24,761 bases of DNA. Source: a virus. The notes under the pieces were generated by a model, which was not told the DNA's origin, ran no database searches, and saw nothing but the letters and a program-made list of their open reading frames with translations. This document shows positions 1-5,461 of this stretch, piece after piece. Position numbers and translations under genes: made by a program. How positions within the stretch are numbered: the stretch's first letter is position 1; each line of letters opens with the position of its first letter. The stretch lies in IMG/VR virus record IMGVR_UViG_3300047557_001448, positions 1 through 24,761 of that record; one strand, 5' to 3'.

Positions 1-320
1 TTGTTGGGCCAGTGTCTGGCTGCCTGCTGGGAGGCGGAGAGCATGGCGCGGTAGATTCTGGCCGCTGCGTTCTGATCGTTTTCAGTTGAACCGCTAATCC
101 CGTATTGCTTTGCGCAATCAAAGAAGGTTTCGCCACCTACGATATACATTTCTGCGGATATTTCTTCCGCCGCCGCCTCCCGCTTGGCGAGGGCTGCGCG
201 GAGTCCCATGATTTCAGCGGCGGCAGCAAGGCAGAGTTTATGGTAGGCGGTTACCTGCGCCGTCCGTCCCGCCGCTGAACCAAACCCGTCTTCAAGTCTG
301 GCAACTATGTCGTCGCTCAC
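1..320 (-). CDS. Hypothetical phage protein, 3' end beyond window
   Basis: The reading frame stays open for 106 codons from a GTG at 320 to the left edge, so the gene is cut by the window. GGAG lies about 8 bases before the GTG. The start overlaps the stop of the upstream gene in a GTGA, as in the rest of this operon. The visible part is alanine-rich with a predicted helical segment around residues 22-58, followed by a patch reading GGETFFDCAKQYGIS. I do not recognise the family. As the last visible gene of an operon of small accessory genes, it is most likely a host-takeover or accessory protein, but that is inference from position only. Confidence 0.6.
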   Translation of the reverse strand, partial: MSDDIVARLEDGFGSAAGRTAQVTAYHKLCLAAAAEIMGLRAALAKREAAAEEISAEMYIVGGETFFDCAKQYGISGSTENDQNAAARIYRAMLSASQQAARHWPN

Positions 321-997
321 GTTGCGTCTCCTTTGGCGAGGATGGCGGCTTCCAGTATGCGGCGCATTTGCGGACGCGTTACGCAGTCTTTCGATTCGTC
401 CCAATCAACTAACGAGCCAAGCGGGTCGGCTTCTTTCAATGCCGCTACCAGCATCGCTTCCGTAACCACATCCCGCGCATCGCCGGCAGTCTCCGGGGCA
501 GGATGCGCTTCCATAGCGTCATAGCCGCAATCTTCAAGCACATTCAGCAAGTCGTAAATACGGCGCAAGAAACCCTGCGAAATATCGTTGTCGATAGTGA
601 CTCGCCCGTCTGCGTGTTCCTCGCAATCTTCCATCATCAGTGCGACTTGCCGAACGAGGCTATTCAGACAGGGAGCGTACTTATCGGGGGCAGGCTGCGC
701 TGGGGCGGCTGCGTAGCGCTCTACAGCAGTATCGAACCCGCGAGTAAATCCTGCGTTGAAGATATGCCTATTGCTCGCCATATCGAGGCTGCTATGGCGA
801 GCAGAAAAGTAGTCTTCTTCGCTGTTTGTTGCATACGCCTCACGCAATGCGATATGGCTTTCGCGGTAAATCGGCACCGCCCGCCGCTGCGCTTCCAGCG
901 TGTCGCAGACTGTGCGGATGGCTTCCGTATAGTCAACGCGAAGGTGTGGCGCGTAATGGCGAAGTTGCGCAATCGCTTCGTCTTCCGTCATCTTCAT
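317..997 (-). CDS. Hypothetical phage protein (226 aa)
   Basis: A 226-residue protein of unknown function. The ATG at 997 overlaps the previous stop as ATGA, and GGAG sits 8 bases upstream; a second in-frame ATG lies two codons later. The protein is acidic and mostly helical by composition, with a short Ala/Pro-rich linker near residues 94-105 and another near 163-170 that may separate three small domains. The last segment (AMLVAALKEADPLG...) looks like a small helical module. No catalytic motif or membrane segment is visible. It is translationally coupled to both neighbours in the leftward operon. Confidence 0.6.
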   Translation of the reverse strand: MKMTEDEAIAQLRHYAPHLRVDYTEAIRTVCDTLEAQRRAVPIYRESHIALREAYATNSEEDYFSARHSSLDMASNRHIFNAGFTRGFDTAVERYAAAPAQPAPDKYAPCLNSLVRQVALMMEDCEEHADGRVTIDNDISQGFLRRIYDLLNVLEDCGYDAMEAHPAPETAGDARDVVTEAMLVAALKEADPLGSLVDWDESKDCVTRPQMRRILEAAILAKGDAT

Positions 998-1650
998 GGC
1001 TTCTGCTCCAGGTTCAGGTTCGGGCGGGAGATGAGTTCGATTAATTCGTATTCACCGCTAATTGAATGGCGGTCGTTGTAAATCAGTCCTGTACGGCATT
1101 CCTTGTAGCGCCGCCACTCTACCGGCGCACCCTCCACCAGCGCCTTGCCGCGGGCGAGTTCCGCCGTCAGCGTTGCGACTTGTTCTATCAGCGAGCCTAC
1201 ATTCTCTCGCGCCTCTGCATAATCAAGCCCCTTAAATCCGGCCTCATTGAGTGCAGCAACCAGCGGATACACATGCTCGGAAAAGTTCACAGTTTGCGCG
1301 CCAACAATACTGTTGCGGATTGCATTCACCTTATCCGCCATTGCCGTCAGCGTTGCGACTTGGGCGCGGAGGGCTTGCTTTTCGTCTGCCATCGCAATCA
1401 GTTGGTCAGCGGCTCGCTTGGCAATCTCGTCAAGCCTGTCGGCGCGCACATATGGAATGCACACCGATACCGGGTCAACGCCGCTGAACCACGTCACCTC
1501 CTGCGTATCATCAAACTCGTACAGCCAGTCCTCGCTTTCGTCGCCAATGGCAAGGCCGATGCGCTCTGGTGCTGACTTGTAAAGCGGCAAGGTCGTTTTG
1601 TCGGCCGCGTCAATGTCGATCATGTCTTCCGATTCGTCGCTCACAGTCAC
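994..1650 (-). CDS. Hypothetical coiled-coil phage protein (218 aa)
   Basis: A 218-residue protein of unknown function. It starts with GTG at 1650, overlapping the previous stop in a GTGA; a second GTG two codons later (1644) is an alternative start. Residues about 75-150 are rich in Ala, Leu, Gln and Glu and look like a coiled coil, containing the phrase QVATLTA twice. A 20-bp DNA repeat encodes both copies (1163-1182 and 1343-1362), exactly 60 codons apart. The C-terminal part (WRRYKECRTGLIYNDRHSI) is of a modular kind often seen in phage accessory proteins. No enzyme motif is visible. Confidence 0.6.
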   Translation of the reverse strand: MTVSDESEDMIDIDAADKTTLPLYKSAPERIGLAIGDESEDWLYEFDDTQEVTWFSGVDPVSVCIPYVRADRLDEIAKRAADQLIAMADEKQALRAQVATLTAMADKVNAIRNSIVGAQTVNFSEHVYPLVAALNEAGFKGLDYAEARENVGSLIEQVATLTAELARGKALVEGAPVEWRRYKECRTGLIYNDRHSISGEYELIELISRPNLNLEQKP

Positions 1651-1952
1651 TCTCCTTTGCCAGATTCGGTTGGGCGGATGGCGGCGTCGATGGCTTCGTC
1701 AAATGTCGGGCACTCGCTGATAGGCTCAAGCGAGACGAAGTAATGCGCGCGGTACAAAGGCAGCAAAGTCTTGACTGCGCCATCCTTTACGTTGTCACGG
1801 ATAAACCGATACCGCCCCGCATCCTTCTCCAACTCCATAACCCTCGCTTGCAGGGCGCGGATGGCGGCGGCTGACTTTGTGTGCAGTTCCGAATGTTTCG
1901 CCAAGTAATCCAGCGAGAAAAGCAACTCCGCGTACTCGTTCTGATCGCTCAC
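1647..1952 (-). CDS. Hypothetical phage protein with DAxRYRxxR-type motif (101 aa)
   Basis: A 101-residue protein that starts with GTG at 1952. An AAGGAGG ribosome site lies a few bases upstream, inside the end of the preceding small gene. The centre reads LEKDAGRYRFIRDN, matching a motif (DAxRYRWLR-like) that recurs in many phage hypothetical proteins of unknown role. It is predicted helical in the first half. It is coupled to both neighbours, with a GTGA at each end. Function unknown. Confidence 0.65.
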   Translation of the reverse strand: MSDQNEYAELLFSLDYLAKHSELHTKSAAAIRALQARVMELEKDAGRYRFIRDNVKDGAVKTLLPLYRAHYFVSLEPISECPTFDEAIDAAIRPTESGKGE

Positions 1953-2071
1953 GGCGACACCTCCTTAACCGTCCCATCCACCTGCTCACGCGGGTCATAC
2001 GACACGACCAGCGCCAGCAGAACCATGACAACAAAGCCGATGATGCGCGGGTATGTCAGGCGGATTGTCAT
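1949..2071 (-). CDS. 40-residue single-pass membrane peptide
   Basis: This small gene fills the gap between its neighbours exactly. Its ATG at 2071 overlaps the upstream stop in an ATGA, and its TGA overlaps the downstream GTG start in a GTGA. Residues 9-24 (RIIGFVVMVLLALVVS) form one hydrophobic segment after a short basic N-terminus (MTIRLTYPR). That predicts a single inner-membrane helix with a short charged tail (DPREQVDGTVKEV). The ribosome site of the downstream gene (AAGGAGG) lies within its last codons. Its own ribosome site is weak (GCGGGG), so it may depend on coupled translation. Function unknown; membrane-acting phage peptides of this size include exclusion and lysis-timing factors. 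Confidence 0.6.
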   Translation of the reverse strand: MTIRLTYPRIIGFVVMVLLALVVSYDPREQVDGTVKEVSP

Positions 2072-2259
2072 TTGCGGAACCCCGCGTATTTGCGTGCCAG
2101 ACGTTCAACGTCTTTGTCCGTTATGTCTTCCTGATCGGTGTCTTCCATCAGCGACTTGCGGGCCTCGGCGCGGTGCTCGTCTGTAACCTCGGGATCGTCG
2201 CCGTAGTCGGGCGGTGCCATGTTGTCGTAGGCGGCTTGGAGTCTGGCGAACTTGCTCAC
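2068..2259 (-). CDS. Small acidic hypothetical protein (63 aa)
   Basis: A 63-residue, strongly acidic protein with a basic C-terminal end (VERLARKYAGFRK). It starts with GTG at 2259, overlapping the upstream stop as GTGA, and ends in an ATGA with the membrane-peptide gene. The N-terminal helix (MSKFARLQAAYDN) is followed by an acidic stretch (PPDYGDDPEVTDEHRAEAR). It has no recognisable domain. Many small acidic early phage proteins bind host proteins, but nothing in the sequence proves that here. Confidence 0.6.
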   Translation of the reverse strand: MSKFARLQAAYDNMAPPDYGDDPEVTDEHRAEARKSLMEDTDQEDITDKDVERLARKYAGFRK

Positions 2260-2522
2260 GATTGCACCCCGTTCGTCAGGTAGCGCAACTCCATAATGCG
2301 GGCCTTGATGTTCTGCACCGCGTCGTGCGCCTTTGCCTGGATTTCCTCGGCTGCGGCTTCGAGCGCGGCTACCTGCGATTCGATGACGGCGGATTCTGCC
2401 AGCGGCGGGAATGTTACGTCTACGTACTCGCTGGTGCGGATGTAGGTAGGGCAGCCATCAAGTGACGACGTTGATACAGACTCGCCGCCGTACTCAATGT
2501 GCGTGAACTTTGCAATTCTCAT
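2256..2522 (-). CDS. Hypothetical coiled-coil protein, first gene of the leftward operon (88 aa)
   Basis: I chose the ATG at 2522 because AAGGAGAGAG lies just upstream and the candidate leftward promoter ends about 30 bases before it. The frame is open further upstream (to 2822), but that extension runs through the control region and into the opposite-strand RNA ligase gene. The 88-residue protein has a beta-rich N-terminal part (MRIAKFTHIEYGGESV) and an alanine/glutamate-rich helix from about residue 44 to 75 (SAVIESQVAALEAAAEEIQ), likely a coiled coil. Function unknown. Confidence 0.65.
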   Translation of the reverse strand: MRIAKFTHIEYGGESVSTSSLDGCPTYIRTSEYVDVTFPPLAESAVIESQVAALEAAAEEIQAKAHDAVQNIKARIMELRYLTNGVQS

Positions 2523-2558
2523 GTCTCTCTCCTTTCGTGGTTGCCTTGCGGTAGACGG

Positions 2559-2587
2559 ACTATCCGCCCTCGGTTGCTTGCCTGCAA
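2559..2587 (-). promoter_or_regulatory. Candidate leftward sigma-70 promoter
   Basis: Read on the minus strand, TTGCAG (2587-2582) and GATAGT (2564-2559) are separated by exactly 17 bases. Transcription would start near 2552 and reach the first start codon at 2522. The -35 box occupies bases 2-7 of the operator-like palindrome at 2573-2588. Confidence 0.55.
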
Positions 2588-2588
2588 C
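2573..2588. promoter_or_regulatory. Operator-like palindrome O1
   Basis: The 16-bp sequence GTTGCTTGCCTGCAAC has 5-bp inverted arms (GTTGC/GCAAC) around a 6-bp centre. It matches the copy at 2606 at 14 of 16 positions and begins exactly 33 bp before it. A half-site GTTGC lies another 33 bp upstream at 2540. It covers the leftward -35 box. Confidence 0.55.
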
Positions 2589-2605
2589 TACCGTCCGTCG
2601 GAATC

Positions 2606-2621
2606 GTTGCGCGCCTGCAAC
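2606..2621. promoter_or_regulatory. Operator-like palindrome O2
   Basis: GTTGCGCGCCTGCAAC has the same inverted arms as O1. It covers the rightward -35 box (TTGCGC, 2607-2612). A copy differing at one base lies inside the ssb gene at 5664-5679. The binding protein is unknown; the HTH proteins encoded at 3195 and 7512 are candidates. Confidence 0.55.
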
Positions 2622-2636
2622 GGGCGGCGTTATAGT
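2607..2636 (+). promoter_or_regulatory. Candidate rightward sigma-70 promoter for the RNA-ligase operon
   Basis: TTGCGC at 2607-2612 is followed after 18 bases by TATAGT (2631-2636), or after 17 by TTATAG. The expected start of transcription is near 2643, 25 bases before the ligase start codon. The -35 box lies at bases 2-7 of palindrome O2, mirroring the leftward promoter in O1. Confidence 0.6.
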
Positions 2637-2667
2637 CAGCAGACCGAAACAACTGAGGCAATGTGTT

Positions 2668-3198
2668 ATGGACTTTAAAGGCTTCCCGAAAATGGCAAGA
2701 CTCTCGCGTGAGTGCATTATCACCGAGAAGATCGACGGCACGAACGCGCAGGTCTGCATTACGCCAGATGGCGGTTTCTTTGTCGGCAGCCGCACGCGCT
2801 GGATTACGCCGGAAGATGACAATTTCGGATTTGCACGGTGGGCTTACGAACGCAAGGACGAACTGATGGCGCTTGGCGTTGGTCAGCACTTTGGCGAGTG
2901 GTGGGGCCAAGGCATCCAGCGCGGCTATGGCATGACGGAGCGCCGGTTTTCGCTGTTTAACGTCACGCGCTGGGGTGATTCCCGGCCAGAATGCTGCCAT
3001 GTGGTTCCGACGCTTTACCGTGGGATGTTCAGCGAACACGAAATAAGCATCACGCTTGATACCTTGTCATTGGGCGGAAGTGTTGCTGCGCCCGGTTTTA
3101 TGAAGCCGGAAGGCATCATCATTTACCACACGGCCGCCGGAATCGGATTCAAGAAGACCATCGAAAAAGACGAACAGCCAAAAGGTAAAGCGCAATGA
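2668..3198 (+). CDS. Minimal RNA ligase (Rnl2-like nucleotidyltransferase, 176 aa)
   Basis: It is predicted to seal RNA ends using ATP through a covalent enzyme-AMP intermediate. The nucleotidyltransferase motifs appear in order: motif I EKIDG at residues 20-24 with the probable nucleophile Lys21; a probable Ia at SRTRW (41-45); GEWWGQGIQRGY (76-87); FSLFNV (94-99); motif IV PEGIII (147-152); and motif V FKKTIEKDE (161-169). At 176 residues it holds little beyond the catalytic domain and lacks the C-terminal domain of T4 Rnl2, as do other small phage RNA ligases. The ATG at 2668 is preferred (GAGG about 10 bases before); the frame is open upstream but would cross the promoter. It is the first gene of the rightward operon, and its stop overlaps the HTH gene start (ATGA). 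Phage RNA ligases are known to repair cleaved tRNA; whether this one does is unknown, and no end-healing kinase is visible nearby. Confidence 0.85.
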   Translation: MDFKGFPKMARLSRECIITEKIDGTNAQVCITPDGGFFVGSRTRWITPEDDNFGFARWAYERKDELMALGVGQHFGEWWGQGIQRGYGMTERRFSLFNVTRWGDSRPECCHVVPTLYRGMFSEHEISITLDTLSLGGSVAAPGFMKPEGIIIYHTAAGIGFKKTIEKDEQPKGKAQ

Positions 3199-3395
3199 AG
3201 TTCACAACAATGGAAAAACTCCTGCGACTGGTAGCCCGCGCCCGCGCTGCCGGATCGTCTGACGCTCACGTTGCGGCGTATATCGGCGTGAACCGTTCCA
3301 CGCTGTCCCGCTGGCTGTCTGGCGAGACTGATCCGAACGCTACTACGGATAGCGTCAACAAGATTTCGGCGGCTTATCGGAGGGGGTGGAAATGA
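3195..3395 (+). CDS. Small helix-turn-helix transcription regulator (Cro/CI-like, 66 aa)
   Basis: A predicted DNA-binding protein. Residues about 23-43 (DAHVAAYIGVNRSTLSRWLS) have the spacing of a helix-turn-helix: the first helix HVAAYIG, a turn at VN, and the recognition helix RSTLSRWLSG. The length suits a single-domain repressor. It is the second gene of the operon started by the promoter inside O2, so it is a natural candidate for autoregulation through O1 and O2, but there is no direct evidence. Coupled upstream and downstream by ATGA overlaps. Confidence 0.75.
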   Translation: MKFTTMEKLLRLVARARAAGSSDAHVAAYIGVNRSTLSRWLSGETDPNATTDSVNKISAAYRRGWK

Positions 3396-3631
3396 AAACC
3401 GCCCAACTCCGCAAACTTCGCGGCGGCTACTTCGCTAAATTCTACACGCTCGGATGGCACCGCATCGACGCGACACTTTACTGGCAACATCAATCAGAGC
3501 CGTCTCCGTATATCGAAACTACCGAGTATCAATCGCCAGCCGATACGATTGACGCGTGGCTCGGTGTTGCGTTCTGGTGCGCGCTGGCTGTCGGTTGTGC
3601 GCTGTTGGGGTATGTGGTGGTGCTGTCGTGA
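3392..3631 (+). CDS. Small protein with C-terminal membrane helix (79 aa)
   Basis: The ATG at 3392 is chosen because GGAGGGGG ends about 5 bases upstream and the ATGA overlaps the HTH stop; a GTG at 3386 lies inside that ribosome site. The first 50 residues are soluble and aromatic-rich (GGYFAKFYTLGWHRIDATLYW). Residues about 55-79 (AWLGVAFWCALAVGCALLGYV) form a single membrane helix at the very C-terminus, so the soluble part probably faces the cytoplasm as a tail-anchored protein. Function unknown. Confidence 0.65.
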   Translation: MKTAQLRKLRGGYFAKFYTLGWHRIDATLYWQHQSEPSPYIETTEYQSPADTIDAWLGVAFWCALAVGCALLGYVVVLS

Positions 3632-3801
3632 CCCGCCGCCACAAAGACGCCCCGCCATTCCTCGGCAGACTGTACGGTGACGCGCTGCTACAGGCTTACG
3701 CGGACTGTGCAAGCATCGCCGACCTCTGCTTGCAGGCCGGCGTCAAGCGGTGGGAGTTGCATCGGTGGGTTAGGGAGGCGCGGAATGGCAGACCGGAATG
3801 A
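3628..3801 (+). CDS. Small basic hypothetical protein, possible HTH (57 aa)
   Basis: The GTG at 3628 overlaps the preceding stop in a GTGA. The frame extends further upstream only as an out-of-frame shadow of the membrane-protein gene, so the short form is preferred. The 57 residues include CASIADLCLQAGVKRWELHR, which has the pattern of a helix-turn-helix (helix, Gly turn, second helix with Lys/Arg/Trp). DNA binding is therefore possible but unproven. It overlaps the next gene by 17 bases. Confidence 0.5.
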   Translation: MTRRHKDAPPFLGRLYGDALLQAYADCASIADLCLQAGVKRWELHRWVREARNGRPE

Positions 3802-3964
3802 TCCGGCATGGCACAGGCACTACGCACGGGTTCTGCTCACGCAAGCCCGTGTGTTCAAGTTGCGCGGCCAGCCGTTCTACACTGACCTGCTGACATGGGC
3901 GAAACGTGCCAGAACCAGAGCGCACGCAATCAAGCCAGAACCGAGACAGTTGGAGTTGCTATGA
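3785..3964 (+). CDS. Small basic hypothetical protein (59 aa)
   Basis: Starts at the ATG at 3785 with AGGGAGG about 7 bases upstream, which lies inside the preceding gene. The 59-residue product is rich in Arg, Lys, His and Trp (NDPAWHRHYARVLLTQARVF, then TWAKRARTRAHAIK) and should be helical and positively charged, so nucleic-acid binding is plausible. No known family is recognised. Its stop overlaps the next start as ATGA. Confidence 0.55.
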   Translation: MADRNDPAWHRHYARVLLTQARVFKLRGQPFYTDLLTWAKRARTRAHAIKPEPRQLELL

Positions 3965-4152
3965 AAACCATCACCCGCCTTTCCGCCCAATACGACGCAC
4001 GCCACCCGCACGACGGGCGCACAGTGCCAAGCAAGCCGGCCAGAACATGGGCCGACGACGTTATGGCGGACTTCTATCCGGCACTGTTTCAGGTGCGCAA
4101 GATGAACCGCAAGGAACGCGCTCGGCTAGTGAAGGATATTCCGCGTGTCTGA
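3961..4152 (+). CDS. Small basic hypothetical protein (63 aa)
   Basis: Starts at the ATG at 3961 in an ATGA overlap. The 63 residues have a polar, His/Arg-rich first half and a helical second half (DDVMADFYPALFQVRKMNRK) that ends in a basic patch. Its last 8 bases overlap the next gene, and the ribosome site of that gene (AAGGA, 4132-4136) lies inside it, so the two are probably co-translated. Function unknown. Confidence 0.55.
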   Translation: MKTITRLSAQYDARHPHDGRTVPSKPARTWADDVMADFYPALFQVRKMNRKERARLVKDIPRV

Positions 4153-4972
4153 CAAGCCAATATGCTACGTCTCTTTTTCTGGTGGCGAAACGTCGGCGTA
4201 TATGGCGCGTCGGATGCTTGACAAGCATTCTGCCGACTACGACTTGCGTTTTGTATTTGCGAACACCGGACAGGAGCATGAAAAAACACTTCAGTTTGTT
4301 GATCGCTGCGACCGTGAATGGGGTCTGAATGTTGTATGGCTTGAGGCAGAAGTCATTGACGGCAAGGGAAATGGCACAACCTACCGCGTCACCGACCTTG
4401 CAAACGCCAGCCGTGACGGTCGTCCGTTTGAAGATGTAATCAGGAAGTACGGTGTTCCAAACTCTACGGCACCGCACTGTACGCGGGAGTTAAAGTCACA
4501 GCCAATAGCGTCATACATCCGTGACAATCGGGATGGTAGGGACTTCAGGATTGCCATTGGCATCCGATCCGACGAAATAGACCGTATCGACGTAAAGGCA
4601 AAAAAGAAAAAATATATCTACCCTCTGATTTCGTCATTTCCGACTTTCAAGTATGACGTTAAAGGGTTCTGGTCGAATCAGTCGTTTTCGCTTGGTCTTC
4701 CAGAGCACCTTGGCAACTGCTTGTGGTGCTGGAAACAGTCAGGAAGGAAGCATGGCATACTTGCGCGGTCTGTCCCGGAAATATACGACTTTCCAGCCAG
4801 AATGGAGCGCGAATACGGATCAGTAAATAGCGACCGTCCGCGTGTGTTCTTCCGCGGCAACACGTCTACAGAAATGCTGATGCGTGGAGAAATGAAGGAC
4901 TTTGATAAGGATGATCCCAATGGGTGTTCGGAAAGTTGCGAGGCTTTCGCCTTCGGAGACGATGATGTGTAA
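4145..4972 (+). CDS. PAPS-reductase-like PP-loop ATP pyrophosphatase (275 aa)
   Basis: Belongs to the adenine-nucleotide alpha-hydrolase superfamily. The PP-loop SFSGGETS is at residues 10-17, followed by FVFANTGQEHEKTLQFV (36-52), as in phage proteins annotated as phosphoadenosine phosphosulfate reductases. Cysteines at 112 (HCTRELKSQP), 192 and 195 (CLWC), 261 and 265 (CSESC) could bind an iron-sulfur cluster or zinc, as in Fe-S-dependent relatives. The true substrate in phages is unknown; activation of a nucleotide or nucleobase for sulfur chemistry is as likely as sulfate reduction. The GTG start at 4145 has AAGGA 8 bases upstream. The gene is more AT-rich than its neighbours, including runs of A around 4600-4612, suggesting separate acquisition. 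Confidence 0.75.
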   Translation: MSDKPICYVSFSGGETSAYMARRMLDKHSADYDLRFVFANTGQEHEKTLQFVDRCDREWGLNVVWLEAEVIDGKGNGTTYRVTDLANASRDGRPFEDVIRKYGVPNSTAPHCTRELKSQPIASYIRDNRDGRDFRIAIGIRSDEIDRIDVKAKKKKYIYPLISSFPTFKYDVKGFWSNQSFSLGLPEHLGNCLWCWKQSGRKHGILARSVPEIYDFPARMEREYGSVNSDRPRVFFRGNTSTEMLMRGEMKDFDKDDPNGCSESCEAFAFGDDDV

Positions 4973-5144
4973 CGACTGCCCCAAACCAGGCATCTACAAC
5001 CTGCACTGCATCCACTGCGCCGCTCGGTTCCTGCTGTCGTGGCACGGCGACCGCAAACTGACCGCAGACATGCTGTGCAGCAAGTACGGGCACAACCGCG
5101 GCCAGTTAAGGGAGGTTTTCAAGGCAATGGAAAAGGCCCGCTAG
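4965..5144 (+). CDS. Small zinc-ribbon-like protein (59 aa)
   Basis: Two ATG codons stand in tandem at 4962 and 4965. GGAG at 4955-4958 is 6 bases from the second, so that start is preferred. Cysteines at residues 2, 5, 15 and 18 (MCNDCP ... HCIHC) form two CxxC knuckles typical of a small zinc finger, followed by a helical basic half (KYGHNRGQLREVFKAMEKAR). Nucleic-acid or protein binding is likely; no family is assigned. It overlaps the end of the PP-loop gene by 8 bases. Its TAG stop lies in the loop of the terminator. Confidence 0.6.
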   Translation: MCNDCPKPGIYNLHCIHCAARFLLSWHGDRKLTADMLCSKYGHNRGQLREVFKAMEKAR

Positions 5145-5154
5145 TGCGGGCCTT
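5133..5154. terminator. Hairpin terminator between convergent operons
   Basis: AAGGCCCGC and GCGGGCCTT form a perfect 9-bp stem with the 4-base loop TAGT. On the minus strand the stem is followed by a T-run (CCTTTTCC), and on the plus strand by TTGTTGT, so it may work in both directions between the operons ending at 5144 and 5179. Confidence 0.75.
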
Positions 5155-5178
5155 GTTGTGTAGGGTTAGTATGTCCGC

Positions 5179-5427
5179 CTAGTCTTCGGTAATTCCCCCT
5201 GCGCGTATTCTTTCAACCATCGCAAAGTGACCACGAAGGCTTCCTTCCGATGCCTCATCCTGCGCGATATGACCGCCTACGCGGTTCTTGTATTCATCAA
5301 GTCTCCACACAAGAGTTTCTGCATACCTTCCACCTTCCATTGATGAACTATCCCGGTCTATTGTAGACACAGAGTAGAAGTCTTCACCGTGGCATACTGT
5401 TGTAGCGGCAAGAAACTTGCTAGCCAT
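5179..5427 (-). CDS. Hypothetical protein, last gene of the recombination operon (82 aa)
   Basis: Two in-frame ATGs occur at 5433 and 5427. GAGG sits 7 bases before the 5427 ATG and almost touches the other, so 5427 is preferred. The 82-residue protein contains a Ser/Asp-rich stretch (STIDRDSSSMEGGRY), then a mixed helical part ending in a charged tail. No domain is recognised. It is separated from ssb by about 180 bases containing a strong stem-loop, so its expression may be regulated separately. Codon use is more AT-rich than in the operon upstream. Confidence 0.55.
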   Translation of the reverse strand: MASKFLAATTVCHGEDFYSVSTIDRDSSSMEGGRYAETLVWRLDEYKNRVGGHIAQDEASEGSLRGHFAMVERIRAGGITED

Positions 5428-5461
5428 ACCCATCCCTCACTGGTAGTTAAAAACGCGTCTT

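Noticed and set aside
2497-2667. Extension of the RNA ligase frame upstream to 2497
   Set aside because: It would overlap the start of the leftward operon and both promoters; the ATG at 2668 has a ribosome site and aligns with the usual ligase start just before motif I.
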